This document shows positions 51,080 through 61,659 of a DNA stretch of 64,000 nt, piece after piece. This DNA is from Methanomicrobiales archaeon HGW-Methanomicrobiales-2. GTDB taxonomy: Archaea > Halobacteriota > Methanomicrobia > Methanomicrobiales > Methanoculleaceae. How positions within the stretch are numbered: position 1 is the first letter of the stretch; every line of letters begins with the position of its first letter. The stretch covers positions 1 through 64,000 of the forward strand of contig PGYL01000005.1 of NCBI GenBank assembly GCA_002839645.1, written 5' to 3'. The notes under the pieces were generated by a model. The model made no database searches, had not been told where the DNA came from, and was given only the letters and a program-made list of their open reading frames with translations. The translations under genes and the position numbers were made by a program.

Positions 51080-51955
51080 ATGAATGAACGTTACCTGTAT
51101 GTACCGGCGCTGGTCCTGATCGCCCTCGCGCTCGTCGTCGGGGTTGCATCGGCAGAAGAGCGCCAGATTACGAATGCTTCGGTCGACCAGGTCTATGCAA
51201 CGGCCCTTGAGGACCGCATCCTCTGGTCCGACAACCGGACCGGCGACTACGACGTCTACCTCTACAACCTGACCGAAGCAAGCGAACGCACCCTCTCGCC
51301 GGCGGGCACCGACCAGTTCGCGACGGCCCTTCCCGCCGGTATGATGATGACCGGCAACCGGGTCGTCTGGGAGGACAACCGGAGCGGCAACCGGGACATC
51401 TACCTCTACGACCTCGCCACGGGGGAGGAGAGGCAGATCACGAACGGGACCGGCCACGAGATCAACCCCGCCATCGCCGGAGACTGGATCGTCTGGCAGG
51501 ATGACCGGAGTGGCAACTGGGATATCTACCTTTACGATCTCTCTACCAGCGAAGAGACCCGGATCACGGATAACGAGAGCATGCAGATGACCCCCGCCGT
51601 CACGGAGAGCATGGTCGTCTGGAACGACTTCCGGAACGGCAACTGGGACATCTACGCCTGGACGCCTGATGGGGCGGCGCAGCCCGCACCATCTACGCCG
51701 TCTGCCCCCTCCACGCCGGGGCCGGGCCTGACCCCCGCCTCGCCCGGAGTGCCCGGTGCAACCACCCGTCCGACGGCCGCAACGCCGACGGCTACTCCGA
51801 CGGCAACGGCCACACCGACGCCGGAAGCAACGGTGACCATGCCGCCCGATGACCTGACGGAGACCTTGACGCCGACAAGAACCCTGCCGCCGAGAACCTT
51901 CCCGCCGGTGACCTTCGTAACCCTCGAACCAACCCAGACACCGTTCCTCCTGTGA
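51080..51955 (+). CDS. Exported TolB-like repeat protein
   Basis: The 291-residue protein has a signal peptide ending near G-V-A-S-A-E, then four repeats of about 45 residues of the type W-x-D-N/D-R-x-G-N-x-D-I-Y-L-Y-D-L-x-T-x-E-E-R-x-I-T, for instance WEDNRSGNRDIYLYDL and WQDDRSGNWDIYLYDL. These are TolB/PD40 beta-propeller blades. A Pro/Thr/Ala-rich tail of about 100 residues follows, probably glycosylated or wall-spanning. It is a paralogue of the truncated gene at 1-592. Four blades alone would not close a propeller, so it may pair with itself or another protein. Confidence 0.85.
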   Translation: MNERYLYVPALVLIALALVVGVASAEERQITNASVDQVYATALEDRILWSDNRTGDYDVYLYNLTEASERTLSPAGTDQFATALPAGMMMTGNRVVWEDNRSGNRDIYLYDLATGEERQITNGTGHEINPAIAGDWIVWQDDRSGNWDIYLYDLSTSEETRITDNESMQMTPAVTESMVVWNDFRNGNWDIYAWTPDGAAQPAPSTPSAPSTPGPGLTPASPGVPGATTRPTAATPTATPTATATPTPEATVTMPPDDLTETLTPTRTLPPRTFPPVTFVTLEPTQTPFLL

Positions 51956-52131
51956 CGGGGCGGGGCATGCCGTGAGGCTGTCCCGGATACGAGGGGTTCC
52001 TCACCACAACCCCTCGCTTCAGAGTCTCCGGCGCCATGCTCTCCTGTATCGCAAGACGGACCCCGCAGGCATCGGCCGGAGGCTTCCGCTCGCGGGGGAA
52101 AAAGAAAAAAAGGAGGGTATCGAGGGGGTGA

Positions 52132-54324
52132 TTACGCCAGGTAGTCGTCCGGCCGCGGGATCTGTTCCTTTAAGCCCTTGCGCTTGCGGATGGCCTTGAC
52201 TACATCGGTCACAATGCCGGCGGGGACCAGTTCGAACCCGACGAACTCGGTGCTCCACATCGCACGGCCTTCGGTGGCGGACCGGACATCTCCGGCAAAC
52301 CCGAAGAGCTCGGCGACCGGCGCCCTGCCGACGATCGTCATCGTATCCCCTTCGCTCAGCATATCGAAGACCTGGCCGCGCCGGCCCTGGATCTGCGAAG
52401 TTGCCGCACCCATCTGCTCGGTCGGGACCGTGATCTGGATCTTCTGGATAGGCTCGAGAAGCGAGTCGCCGCCGAGCAGCAGACCTGCCTTGACGGCACT
52501 CCTGACTGCCGGGATGACCTGTGCAGGACCGCGGTGGATGGCATCCTCGTGGAGTTTCACATCCACCAGCCGGATCTTTAAGTTCTGAACCAGCTCGTCG
52601 GCGAGCGGGCCGCCGCGGAGCGCTTCACGCCAGCCGTCGAGGACCAGTTCCATCGTCTCGTTGAGGTACTGGATACCCTTCGTCATGTCGATGAACAGGT
52701 TGGTACCCTCGATCGCCCTGATGTTCTTGGCCTCGTCCTTATCCATACCGGCGGCAACGAGGGCGTCACGCCGCTCCACCACCTGCTGGGTCATCGAGAT
52801 CTCGCCGTCCCGGATCATCTTCACGATCGCGGGGTCGACCGGCTCAAGCTCAAGGTAGAACCGGTTGTGGCGGTTCGGCGACTTTCCTTCGACCGGGCCT
52901 GCCCGGCCCGTGATCGTCTCGCGGTAGACCACGATCGGCGGGGAGGTGATGATATCGACACCCTTATCACGCTTGATACGGCCAGTGATGATCTCGAGAT
53001 GGAGTTCGCCCATGCCGCTGATCAGGTGCTCGCCGGTCTCCTCGTTGATCGAGACCCGCACCGTCGGGTCTTCCTTACCCACCTGGCGGAGAACCTCGAC
53101 GAGTTTCGGGAGATCCTTCATGCTCTTCGCCTCGACGGCGACGGTCATGACCGGCTCGGAGTAGTGCTTCAGCGACTCGAAGGGAGCCATCTCAATGAGC
53201 GACGTGACGGTCGAGCCGACGATGGCATCCTTCAGACCCGTCACGGCGGCGATGTTGCCGGCGGTCAGCCCTTCCACCTCAATCCGCTCGGCACCCATGA
53301 AGATGCCGACCTGAGCGAGGCGGTTCGAACGCTTTGCCGCACCCATGATGTAGCACTCGGTGCCCCGGCGGAGCGTTCCCGAGAAGAGACGGCCGGTGGC
53401 GACCTCGCCTGCATGCGGATCGAACGATATGTCGGTAACCATCAGGCAGATGGGTCCGTTCGGGTCGCAGTTGAGCATTGCCTTGCCCTCGGGGGTGCTG
53501 TAGTCGCCGTGCCAGATGATGTGGATACGCCGGTCCTGGGCCTGGAGGGGGTTTGGAAGGTGCTTGACCACCATGTCGAGGAGGACGGCGTGCAGCGGGC
53601 TGTTCTTTGAGAGCCACTTCATGTCGCCGGATTTGCACTTGTCAAAGACGTCCTTGAACGAGACCCCGCTGTTCTTCATGAAGGGGACGGATACGGCCCA
53701 GTTGTAGAGCGCGGAACCGAAGGCGACGGTGCCCTTTGCGGCATCGAGCTTCCAGCCATCGTTGTACATCTTCTCGTTCATGCCCTTGATCAGCTTGTTG
53801 ACCTTGTCGATCACCTTCGCAAGGCGGATCTGCATCTCCTGCTCGTCCACCTTCAGCTCGTTGATCAGCCGGTCCACCTTGTTGATGAAGAGAACCGGGC
53901 GGACACCCTCCTTCAATGCCTGACGGAGAACCGTCTCCGTCTGGGGCATGGTTCCCTCGACGGCGTCGACCACGACGACAGCGCCGTCCACCGCACGCAT
54001 GGCGCGGGTCACGTCACCGCCGAAGTCCACGTGGCCGGGGGTATCGATCATGTTGATCAGGTACTCTTCGCCGCCGTACTCGTGGACCATCGAGACGTTG
54101 CTCGCATCGATGGTGATACCGCGTGCCTGTTCCTCCTCGTCGGAGTCCATGAAGAGCTGCCGGCCGGCGAGCTCCTCGCTGATCATGCCTGCGCCGGCGA
54201 GCAGGTTGTCCGAGAGTGTTGTCTTTCCGTGATCGATGTGGGCGACGATACCGATGTTCCGGATCCGCTCCGGCTTGTCCATCAGCTCCGTCACCCGTTC
54301 AACCATCTTCTTTCGTCTGGTCAT
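52132..54324 (-). CDS. fusA: Elongation factor 2 (aEF-2)
   Basis: The 730-residue GTPase translocates tRNA and mRNA on the ribosome. P-loop AHIDHGKTT, switch [16 protein letters not shown] and the C-terminal TSEF-like [11 protein letters not shown] are present. The diphthamide loop [16 protein letters not shown]-type sequence reads [16 protein letters not shown], keeping the His that is modified. It follows rps7 in the conserved rps12-rps7-aEF2 order. A T7 tract lies just downstream. Confidence 0.97.
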   Translation of the reverse strand: MTRRKKMVERVTELMDKPERIRNIGIVAHIDHGKTTLSDNLLAGAGMISEELAGRQLFMDSDEEEQARGITIDASNVSMVHEYGGEEYLINMIDTPGHVDFGGDVTRAMRAVDGAVVVVDAVEGTMPQTETVLRQALKEGVRPVLFINKVDRLINELKVDEQEMQIRLAKVIDKVNKLIKGMNEKMYNDGWKLDAAKGTVAFGSALYNWAVSVPFMKNSGVSFKDVFDKCKSGDMKWLSKNSPLHAVLLDMVVKHLPNPLQAQDRRIHIIWHGDYSTPEGKAMLNCDPNGPICLMVTDISFDPHAGEVATGRLFSGTLRRGTECYIMGAAKRSNRLAQVGIFMGAERIEVEGLTAGNIAAVTGLKDAIVGSTVTSLIEMAPFESLKHYSEPVMTVAVEAKSMKDLPKLVEVLRQVGKEDPTVRVSINEETGEHLISGMGELHLEIITGRIKRDKGVDIITSPPIVVYRETITGRAGPVEGKSPNRHNRFYLELEPVDPAIVKMIRDGEISMTQQVVERRDALVAAGMDKDEAKNIRAIEGTNLFIDMTKGIQYLNETMELVLDGWREALRGGPLADELVQNLKIRLVDVKLHEDAIHRGPAQVIPAVRSAVKAGLLLGGDSLLEPIQKIQITVPTEQMGAATSQIQGRRGQVFDMLSEGDTMTIVGRAPVAELFGFAGDVRSATEGRAMWSTEFVGFELVPAGIVTDVVKAIRKRKGLKEQIPRPDDYLA

Positions 54325-54354
54325 GAATTACACCAAAAAAAATAATAGGGGGTT

Positions 54355-54963
54355 TTAACGGGCTGCCTTTGCAATACGTTCTCTTTCTTCTTTCTTCGAG
54401 ACGGCGTATGAACGGGTGTCGCCGTTCGCCGCAGAGATCAGCTCTTCGGCAAGTGCCTCGCTCACGCTCTTCTTCTTCTTGTGGCTCGCCTGCCGAACGC
54501 CGGCAGTGATGAACCGGAGCGCAGTATCGACACGGCGCTGGGGAGCGGTATCGACCGACTTCGGGACGTTGATACCACCGTACTTCAGCCGGACGGTCTC
54601 CTCACGGGGTCCGGTGTTCGCGACTGCGTCCACCAGCACCTGAACCGGGTTCTTCTTGGTCTTCTTGTTGACGATCTCGAAGGCGTCCCGGACGATGCGG
54701 ATGGCAAGTTCCTTCTTGCCGGTGTTCTTCTCGGTCTGCATCAGTTTGTTGATCAGACGCTCGACGATCAGCATGTTGCTCTTGTTGAACTGCTGGCCGA
54801 CGAGCTTGCCGCAGGAGTGCGGCACGATCATCGTGTGCAGGTTCACGTAACGAGCGAGGCTCGGATCCTGGATCTCCACCTCGGTCATGTCCCAGCGGTT
54901 AAAGAGGAGCTGATGTGTCCCTTTTTCTTCCGGCTGCGTAGTACCTGCTTCTGCTTCTACCAT
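54355..54963 (-). CDS. rps7: 30S ribosomal protein S7
   Basis: The 202-residue protein matches archaeal S7, with [41 protein letters not shown] and [22 protein letters not shown]. It binds the 3' domain of 16S rRNA. It starts five bases after the rps12 stop and precedes aEF-2. Confidence 0.97.
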   Translation of the reverse strand: MVEAEAGTTQPEEKGTHQLLFNRWDMTEVEIQDPSLARYVNLHTMIVPHSCGKLVGQQFNKSNMLIVERLINKLMQTEKNTGKKELAIRIVRDAFEIVNKKTKKNPVQVLVDAVANTGPREETVRLKYGGINVPKSVDTAPQRRVDTALRFITAGVRQASHKKKKSVSEALAEELISAANGDTRSYAVSKKEERERIAKAAR

Positions 54964-54968
54964 ACTGC

Positions 54969-55397
54969 TTACCTCCGCGGCTTCTCTTTGCGGCCCGTGA
55001 CCATTTCACGCAGGCTGACGCTGTTCACCTTGGTCACAACAAACCGGACACCGGGGATATCACCCTTCGACCTGCCCAGCCTGCCGCCGATGCCCTCGAT
55101 CTCGACCTCATCGTGCTCGTCGATGAAGTTGATGGCACCGTCGCCGACAGCGAACGCTGTTACCTGACGGCCGTTCTTGATCAGCTGTACGCGGACGCAC
55201 TTTCTGATCGCAGAGTTCGGCTGCTTTGCTTCAACACCCACCTTCTCGAGAACAATCCCGCGGCCCTGCGGTGCTCCCTCAAGGGGGTCAGCTTTTACAT
55301 CGAGCCCGAGCAGACGTCGCGCGTAGACAGTGTCGTGCCATCTGTTATTATTTGCGTCGCGCTTCAGTTTTCGGGCTGCAAATTTTCCATTTCCCAT
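54969..55397 (-). CDS. rps12: 30S ribosomal protein S12
   Basis: The 142-residue protein matches archaeal/eukaryotic S12 (uS12): [45 protein letters not shown] and [17 protein letters not shown]. The KQPNSA motif near the decoding centre is intact. It is the first gene of the operon. Confidence 0.97.
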   Translation of the reverse strand: MGNGKFAARKLKRDANNNRWHDTVYARRLLGLDVKADPLEGAPQGRGIVLEKVGVEAKQPNSAIRKCVRVQLIKNGRQVTAFAVGDGAINFIDEHDEVEIEGIGGRLGRSKGDIPGVRFVVTKVNSVSLREMVTGRKEKPRR

Positions 55398-55468
55398 CGA
55401 ATACCCTCGTATCTGTTGAATTTGTGGATAGGAGCAACTCCTGGTGTGCTATAAAGCAACGCGCGTTA

Positions 55469-55482
55469 CGGATTTATATATT
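55469..55482 (-). promoter_or_regulatory. TATA box of the rps12 operon
   Basis: CAATATATAAATCC on the minus strand lies about 72-85 bases before the rps12 ATG, giving a leader of about 50 bases. Confidence 0.55.
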
Positions 55483-55534
55483 GTGGAACCCGCCCGCGCA
55501 TCGATCTTCCGCCTTAGTTATTGGATCGGGAGCT

Positions 55535-55550
55535 GATATAATATTATATC
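55535..55550 (+). promoter_or_regulatory. TATA box of the queDEC operon
   Basis: GATATAATATTATATC has its centre about 28 bases before the queD ATG, the distance expected for a leaderless transcript. Confidence 0.6.
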
Positions 55551-55570
55551 CTGGCGGGCAACCTTCATTG

Positions 55571-55984
55571 ATGATAACCCGGATATACAAAGAGGTTTTT
55601 TTCGAGGCAACCCATCGTCTGATTCACTATCAGGGGAAGTGTTTCCGGCTGCACGGTCACCAGTGGCGGGTGGAGGTCTGGATAGAGGGTACGGCCGATG
55701 AGCGCACCGGCATCGTCCTCGACTACAACTGCATCAAAGAAGTCGTCGGGCGGTTCGACCATCAGGTGATCTTAAACGCCGACGATCCCATGGCGGCAAG
55801 CATCGAGGCGTTCCACCCGGTCGTCACCACCCCCGGCGACCCGACGAGCGAGCTCCTGACCGGCCTCATCGCGGAGATGATCGATGCTGAAGCCGCACGG
55901 CAGGGACATGATGCCCGCGTGGCGAAGATCCGGGTCTGGGAGTCGACGTCCTGTTACGCAGAGCGCACCTATGATCGTCAGTGA
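55571..55984 (+). CDS. queD: 6-carboxytetrahydropterin synthase QueD
   Basis: The 137-residue protein has FFEATHRLIHYQGKCFRLHGHQW: the zinc-binding histidines and catalytic Cys of the PTPS/QueD family, plus VLDYNCIKEVV and the late WESTSCYAE. It converts dihydroneopterin triphosphate to carboxytetrahydropterin for preQ0 and archaeosine. The ATG at 55571 is chosen from the TATA spacing. It overlaps queE by 14 bp. Confidence 0.93.
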   Translation: MITRIYKEVFFEATHRLIHYQGKCFRLHGHQWRVEVWIEGTADERTGIVLDYNCIKEVVGRFDHQVILNADDPMAASIEAFHPVVTTPGDPTSELLTGLIAEMIDAEAARQGHDARVAKIRVWESTSCYAERTYDRQ

Positions 55985-56579
55985 GATCTTCCGGAGCCTC
56001 CAGGGAGAGGGAAAGAGTCAGGGGCGGCCCTGCACGTTCATCCGGCTCACCGGGTGCAACCTTCGGTGCGCCTGGTGCGACACCTCCTACGCCCGGGAAG
56101 GCGGGGAGGAGATGAGCATCACAGAGGTCCTCGACCGGGTCTGGCTGCAGAACGGGAGGCAGATCTGCATCACCGGCGGGGAACCGCTCCTGCAACAGGA
56201 AGGGGTTCTCGAACTCCTCAAGAAGTTCAGCCTTCACGGGTATACCGTCGAGATCGAGACGAACGGCACCCGCGACTTCCGGGAGATGCAGCCGTACGCT
56301 ACCATCTGCATGGACGTCAAGTGCCCATCGTCGGGCGAGAGGAGCGATCTCACGCTCCTCCCCTTCATCAGCCAGCGCGACTGCGTCAAATTCGTGGTGG
56401 CGGACGAGGACGACCTCCTCTACGCCCGGGCGGTGATGACCCGTTACGATATCCGGGGCGAGATCTTCGTCTCGCCGGTGGAAGGGTCGGACTGCCGCGC
56501 CATCGCCGACTACATCGTCGAGGAGAACCTCCCGGTGAGGTTCCAGCTGCAACTGCACAAGATCCTGGGAGTAAAATGA
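55971..56579 (+). CDS. queE: 7-carboxy-7-deazaguanine synthase QueE
   Basis: The 202-residue radical SAM enzyme binds its 4Fe-4S cluster through Cys29, Cys33 and Cys36 (CNLRCAWC). [20 protein letters not shown] and ITGGEPLLQ are family blocks. It contracts the pterin ring to 7-carboxy-7-deazaguanine. It overlaps queD and, with ATGA, queC. Confidence 0.95.
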   Translation: MIVSEIFRSLQGEGKSQGRPCTFIRLTGCNLRCAWCDTSYAREGGEEMSITEVLDRVWLQNGRQICITGGEPLLQQEGVLELLKKFSLHGYTVEIETNGTRDFREMQPYATICMDVKCPSSGERSDLTLLPFISQRDCVKFVVADEDDLLYARAVMTRYDIRGEIFVSPVEGSDCRAIADYIVEENLPVRFQLQLHKILGVK

Positions 56580-57244
56580 TGAAAGCAGTCTGTCTTCTCT
56601 CGGGCGGCATGGACTCCACCACGCTCGCTTACGTCGCAAAGGATATGGGTTACGAGATCGTCGCGCTCCACTTCACCTACGGCCAGCGGACCGAGGAGAA
56701 GGAGCGCTCATGCGCCCGGGCCGTCGCCCGGATGCTTGATGCGGGGGATTTCGTCGAGATCAGCCTCGAACACTTCAGGAAGATCGGAGCCTCGAGCCTG
56801 ACGGATGAGAGCATCCCGGTCGAAGAGTACGCCGGCGAGGAGGAAGCGATACCGAACACCTACGTCCCCTTCCGGAACGCGAACCTCCTCGCCATCGCGA
56901 CCAGCCTCGCGGAAGCCCGGCGGGCGGAGGCGATCTTCATCGGTGTCCAGACCGGGGACTACCCGGGGTACCCCGACTGCCGGCCGGAGTTCATCGAGGC
57001 GTTCCAGCGGGCGATCGACCTCGGGACGGCGGCGGACCCCCGGATCACTCTTATGACGCCGTTTGTCCGGATGACGAAGGTGGATATCGTCAGGAAGGGC
57101 CTTCTCCTCGGGGTTCCCTACGAGCAGACCTGGTCCTGCTACCAGAACAATGACCGGGCATGCGGGGTCTGCTCCTCCTGCCACTACAGGAGAGAGGCGT
57201 TCCGGCAGCTCGGGCTGAAGGACCCGATCGAGTACGAGAGGTAA
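56576..57244 (+). CDS. queC: 7-cyano-7-deazaguanine synthase QueC
   Basis: The 222-residue ATP-dependent enzyme makes preQ0, the base inserted into archaeal tRNA before conversion to archaeosine. The PP-loop SGGMDST (about 10-16) and a zinc site [15 protein letters not shown] near the C-terminus are present, as is [10 protein letters not shown]. The start may be the first or second ATG of ATGATG. Confidence 0.96.
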   Translation: MMKAVCLLSGGMDSTTLAYVAKDMGYEIVALHFTYGQRTEEKERSCARAVARMLDAGDFVEISLEHFRKIGASSLTDESIPVEEYAGEEEAIPNTYVPFRNANLLAIATSLAEARRAEAIFIGVQTGDYPGYPDCRPEFIEAFQRAIDLGTAADPRITLMTPFVRMTKVDIVRKGLLLGVPYEQTWSCYQNNDRACGVCSSCHYRREAFRQLGLKDPIEYER

Positions 57245-57246
57245 CT

Positions 57247-57741
57247 ATGGAGATCTACCGTGGAGGAAGGCTTACCGTCGAGAAGAAGGAGATCACCCTC
57301 TCAAGCGGGGAGAAGAAGGAGCGGGTGGTCATCCACCCCGGCGGGGCGGTCGCGATCCTCCCCGTCGTCGGGGATGACTGCTACCTCATCCGGCAGTACC
57401 GCTTCGCCATCGACGAGTACATCTTCGAGGCGCCGGCAGGCACCATCGACGAGGGCGAAGAGCCCCACGAGACCGCCCACCGGGAACTGATCGAAGAGAC
57501 CGGGATGAAAGCGGAGACGTTCGTCCCGAAAGGCTACATCTACCCCTCTCCCGGCTACACCGACGAGCGGATCTGGCTCTACCGGGCAGAAGGTCTCTCC
57601 CCCTGCTCCGACTACGGGATGGACGAGGACGAGATCATCGAGGTCGTCCGAGTCCCTATCGCGGACGTCGGGTCGATGATCGCGGATGGGAGGATCGTCG
57701 ATGCAAAGACGATCTGTCTCATCTGCCGGTGCCTGTGGTGA
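57247..57741 (+). CDS. NUDIX hydrolase, ADP-ribose pyrophosphatase-like
   Basis: The 164-residue protein has the NUDIX box GTIDEGEEPHETAHRELIEETG at about 66-87 with all catalytic Glu residues, preceded by FEAPAG and followed by PSPGYTDERIWLY, typical of the ADP-ribose group. The gene starts two bases after queC and is probably co-transcribed. Confidence 0.88.
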   Translation: MEIYRGGRLTVEKKEITLSSGEKKERVVIHPGGAVAILPVVGDDCYLIRQYRFAIDEYIFEAPAGTIDEGEEPHETAHRELIEETGMKAETFVPKGYIYPSPGYTDERIWLYRAEGLSPCSDYGMDEDEIIEVVRVPIADVGSMIADGRIVDAKTICLICRCLW

Positions 57742-57849
57742 GGGAGCACACCGGGACCGGCGGATGTGCGCAGATTTATGCCCTTCCTCAGAGAAACATA
57801 TAGTAGCTTCGACAATTGAACAATATTCAGCTGGCCTGGTGAACGTCCA

Positions 57850-59121
57850 ATGGAAGAGACGCAAGAGATGGATACGCCGCGAAAGCGCTACGAATTTAAA
57901 AAGATGCTTGAGAGGCTTGCGGAGAAGGAAGGGAGCGGCACCGAGCTGATCACCCTGTATATACCTCCGGATAAGCAGATATACGACGTGACCGCCCAGC
58001 TCCGCGACGAGTTCGGGCAGTGCGCCAACATCAAGAGTAAGCAGACCCGAACAAACGTCCAGAGTGCCATATCCTCTATCCTCTCCCGCCTGAAATACTA
58101 TAAGCGCCCCCCGGCGAACGGCATAGCGGTCTTCTGCGGCACGATCAACATCGGCGGCGACCGCACCGACCTTGACTGCGAGATCATCGAGCCGCCCGAA
58201 CCGCTCAACACCTACATGTACCGGTGCAGCTCCTCGTTCGAACTCGAACCGCTGCAGCAGATGCTCGGGGAGAAGGAGGTCTACGGCCTGATCGTCCTCG
58301 ATCGGCGAGAGGCCTACATCGGCTTCCTGCGAGGCAACCGTATCGAGGCGGTCCACGGCGTCACCTCGACGGTCCCCGGCAAGCAGCGAAAAGGTGGTCA
58401 GTCGAGCGCACGTTTCCAGCGGCTGCGGCTGATCGCCATCAACGAGTTCTACAAGAAGATCGGCGACCGGGCAAGCGACATCTTCCTCGCCGAGAAGGAT
58501 TTTTTCGAGCGGTTCAAGGGCGTGCTGATAGGCGGCCCGACGCCGACCAAAGAGGAGTTCGAGGCGGGCAGTTTCCTCCACCACGAGCTGCAAAAGCGGA
58601 TCCTCGGCCTCTTCGACGTCTGCTACACGAACGAGTCCGGGCTTGCCGAACTCGTCGAGAGTGCGTCGGACGCCTTGAAGGACCTTGATGTCATCAAGGA
58701 GAAGAACGTGATGAACCGGTTCCTCCAGGAACTCGTCAAAGATGACGGCGCTGCCTCCTACGGCGAGGAGAGCGTCCGGAAGAACCTGGAGATCGGCGCC
58801 GTCGACACCCTCCTCCTCTCCGAGAAACTCCGGAGGGCCAGGCTGAAACTTGCCTGTCAGAATAACGACTACACCGAGGAGCGGACGGTCAGCATCGAGC
58901 CGGGCAAACATATCAAGGACCTTGACTTCGGCACCTGCCCAAACGACGGCGGGTCGCTCTACGTGACGGAAGAGGTCGATATCATCGACGAACTGACCAG
59001 ACTTGCAGACCAGAGCAGCGCGACGGTTCGGATTATATCGGACGACTTCGAAGAAGGCTCTATGCTCTACAACGCATTCGGCGGGATCGCAGCGATCCTG
59101 CGTTACAGGACCGGATACTGA
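57850..59121 (+). CDS. prf1: Peptide chain release factor aRF1
   Basis: The 423-residue factor reads all three stop codons. It shows the stop-recognition motif NIKS at 60-63, the peptidyl-hydrolysis GGQ at 181-183 (KGGQSSARF), and the C-terminal domain with LIGGPTPTKEEF. The last base of its TGA is the first base of the argS ATG. Confidence 0.96.
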   Translation: MEETQEMDTPRKRYEFKKMLERLAEKEGSGTELITLYIPPDKQIYDVTAQLRDEFGQCANIKSKQTRTNVQSAISSILSRLKYYKRPPANGIAVFCGTINIGGDRTDLDCEIIEPPEPLNTYMYRCSSSFELEPLQQMLGEKEVYGLIVLDRREAYIGFLRGNRIEAVHGVTSTVPGKQRKGGQSSARFQRLRLIAINEFYKKIGDRASDIFLAEKDFFERFKGVLIGGPTPTKEEFEAGSFLHHELQKRILGLFDVCYTNESGLAELVESASDALKDLDVIKEKNVMNRFLQELVKDDGAASYGEESVRKNLEIGAVDTLLLSEKLRRARLKLACQNNDYTEERTVSIEPGKHIKDLDFGTCPNDGGSLYVTEEVDIIDELTRLADQSSATVRIISDDFEEGSMLYNAFGGIAAILRYRTGY

Positions 59122-60785
59122 TGTTTCAGGAGAAATACCAACAGATTGAGCGCATGCTCCGGGCATGCACCGGTGAAGAGGACGTCCTCCTCACGACAGG
59201 GGGGGATCACGCCGATCTCGCCTCGACCGTGGCGTTTAGACTTGCGAAGAGAGAGAAGCGGGCACCCGCCCTGATAGCCGCCGATATCGCCGGAAAACTC
59301 TCAGAAAATCCCGAACTCGGGGATATCCAGGTCGAGGCAACCGGCCCTTACGTCAACTTCAGGTTCGGGCCGTCCCTCCTTTCCGAGGTGGTCAGGGAGG
59401 CCGTTCGCCCCGGCTACGGGAGCCTCCCCCACCGCTCCGGGCGGGTCGTGCTCGAGCACACGAGCGCGAACCCAAACGGTCCCCTCCATGTCGGCCACAT
59501 ACGAAACACCGTCATCGGGGATACTCTCGCCCGGGCGTTTCGGAAGGCCGGTTATCCGCTCGAGGTCCAGTATTACTTAAACGACATGGGTCGCCAGATC
59601 GCCATCGTCTCGTGGGGGTTCGACCACCTCGGTCTCGCCCGCGAGGAGGGTGAGAAGGAGGATCACTACGTCGCCCGCGTCTACATCGCGGCGAACCAGG
59701 AACTCCAGAAGGACCCGGAGATCACAAAGGAGATCGACCACCTCATGCAGAAGGTGGAGCGCGGCGATGCGGAGACCGTCGCAAAGTTCAGGAAAGCCGT
59801 CTCCCTCTGTGCAGAGGGGATCAAGGCGACCCTTGCCGGCTTAAACGCCCACCACGACCGGTTTGTCTGGGAGAGCGATTTCGTCCGGATCGGCGACGTG
59901 GACCGGATCATGGAACGGGTCCGGCGCCTGTCGCAGGCCCACGAGGACGAGACCCTCTGGGTCGACCTCACGGAGCAGGGTTTCGAGAAGAAGTACATCC
60001 TCCGGCGCAGCGACGGCACCTCGGTCTACAGCACCCGCGACCTCGCCTACCACACCTGGAAGGGGCGCAACTACGACCGGATGATCGATGTCCTCGGGGC
60101 GGACCACAAACTGATCGGCGCCCAACTCCAGGCCACCCTCAAACTCCTCGGCGAACAGCCGCCCGAGATCGTCTTCTTCGAGTTCGTCTCCCTCCCCGAG
60201 GGCTCCATGAGCACCCGGGCGGGCAAGTTCGTCTCGGCGGACGCGCTGCTGGAGGAGGTGGCCGCGAAGGCGTTCGATGAAGTGACCACCCGCCGCCCGG
60301 AACTCCCCCTTGAGGAGCGGTGCGCCATCGCAAAGTCGGTCGCCATCGCCGCCATCCGCTACGACATCGTGAAGGTCTCCCCCGAGAAGAGCACGGTCTT
60401 TAACTGGAAGGAGGCGCTGGACTTCGAGCGGCAGAGCGGCCCCTACATCCAGTACGCCCACGCCCGCGCCTGTAGCATTCTCGAGAAGGCCGGCGAGTTC
60501 GAGCAGACGTATCGCTACGAGACCGACCACGAGGTCGCGCTCGCCCGGCACCTGGCCCGGTTCCCCGCTGCTATCGAGCAGACCATAGAGGAACTCCGCC
60601 CGCACCTGCTTGCCTCCTACGCCCGCGAGCTCGCCGACCTCTTCAACGCCTTCTACCACTACGACCCGGTCTTGAAAAGCGAGGGCGAGACACGGAGCAG
60701 CCGCCTTACGCTCGTGGAAGCAGTCAGGAACACCTTACAGGAGTCCCTCGCGACTCTCGGGATCGATGCGCTCAGAAGCATGTAA
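59121..60785 (+). CDS. argS: Arginyl-tRNA synthetase
   Basis: The 554-residue class I enzyme has the HIGH-like HVGHIRN after TSANPNGPL, the TWKGRNYDRMIDVLGADH block, and GSMSTRAGKFV where the KMSK loop lies. The C-terminal DALR anticodon-binding domain ends near residue 554. It overlaps prf1 by one base and taw1 by 20. Confidence 0.96.
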   Translation: MFQEKYQQIERMLRACTGEEDVLLTTGGDHADLASTVAFRLAKREKRAPALIAADIAGKLSENPELGDIQVEATGPYVNFRFGPSLLSEVVREAVRPGYGSLPHRSGRVVLEHTSANPNGPLHVGHIRNTVIGDTLARAFRKAGYPLEVQYYLNDMGRQIAIVSWGFDHLGLAREEGEKEDHYVARVYIAANQELQKDPEITKEIDHLMQKVERGDAETVAKFRKAVSLCAEGIKATLAGLNAHHDRFVWESDFVRIGDVDRIMERVRRLSQAHEDETLWVDLTEQGFEKKYILRRSDGTSVYSTRDLAYHTWKGRNYDRMIDVLGADHKLIGAQLQATLKLLGEQPPEIVFFEFVSLPEGSMSTRAGKFVSADALLEEVAAKAFDEVTTRRPELPLEERCAIAKSVAIAAIRYDIVKVSPEKSTVFNWKEALDFERQSGPYIQYAHARACSILEKAGEFEQTYRYETDHEVALARHLARFPAAIEQTIEELRPHLLASYARELADLFNAFYHYDPVLKSEGETRSSRLTLVEAVRNTLQESLATLGIDALRSM

Positions 60786-61659
60786 GGCCCTCAAAAAGCA
60801 GGGTTACCAGTTCATCAGCCCGAACTCTTCGGCGGCCGTCAAACCCTGCATGTGGAACAAGCGGGCGCTCAAGGGCGGGGAGATGTGCTACAAAGCGCAG
60901 TTCTACGGCATCGAGAGCCACCGCTGCGTCCAGATGACCCCGACCCTCCGGTGCAACCAGCAGTGTCTCTTCTGCTGGCGGTCGTTCGAGCACGAGGTGA
61001 CGGAAGAGGAGGAGTGCCCGCCGTCCGCGATCATCGAAAACCTCCGGCGCATCCAGAAGAGGGCGCTCTCGGGCTACAAGGTCTCCCCCTATGTCACGCC
61101 GGAACGGTTCGCCGAGGCCCTCGCCCCCACGATGGTCGCGATATCGCTCTCGGGGGAGCCGACCTGCTACTCGCACCTCCCGGAACTGATCGACGGCCTC
61201 AACACGGAAGGGTATACGACGTTCCTCGTCTCGAACGGCACCCGGCCCGAAGTCCTCGCCCGGTGCCGGCCCTACCAGATCTACGTCTCCCTGGACGCCC
61301 CCGACCGCGAGACCTATCTTCACCTCTGCCGACCCCGGGAAGACTACTGGGACCGGATCCACGAGAGCCTCGCCGGACTTGCCGGCCGCCGGTCCGCCAT
61401 CCGCACCACCGTGGTGCGTGGCTACAACGACTTCTCCCCGGAGGGGTATGCGGCGATCTATCAGGACTCCGGCGCCCGGTTCGTGGAGGTAAAGGGTTAT
61501 ATGTATCTGGGTTACAGTAGAAATCGATTGCAGAGGGACCAGATGCCCGAACACCACGAGGTGAGGGCGTTCGCGGCGAAAGTAACGGAACATTGCGATT
61601 ATTTCATCAGGGACGAGAGCCCGGTGAGCCGGGTCGTCTGTCTGGAGCGAGACGTATGA
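60766..61659 (+). CDS. taw1: tRNA 4-demethylwyosine synthase Taw1 (TYW1)
   Basis: The 297-residue radical SAM enzyme makes the tricyclic wyosine base at G37 of tRNA-Phe. Cys63, Cys67 and Cys70 (CNQQCLFC) hold the SAM cluster. Cys28, Cys41 and Cys54 match the second cluster of archaeal TYW1. [10 protein letters not shown] and LSGEPTCY are typical blocks. It overlaps argS and sepS by a few bases. Confidence 0.94.
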   Translation: MRSEACKALKKQGYQFISPNSSAAVKPCMWNKRALKGGEMCYKAQFYGIESHRCVQMTPTLRCNQQCLFCWRSFEHEVTEEEECPPSAIIENLRRIQKRALSGYKVSPYVTPERFAEALAPTMVAISLSGEPTCYSHLPELIDGLNTEGYTTFLVSNGTRPEVLARCRPYQIYVSLDAPDRETYLHLCRPREDYWDRIHESLAGLAGRRSAIRTTVVRGYNDFSPEGYAAIYQDSGARFVEVKGYMYLGYSRNRLQRDQMPEHHEVRAFAAKVTEHCDYFIRDESPVSRVVCLERDV

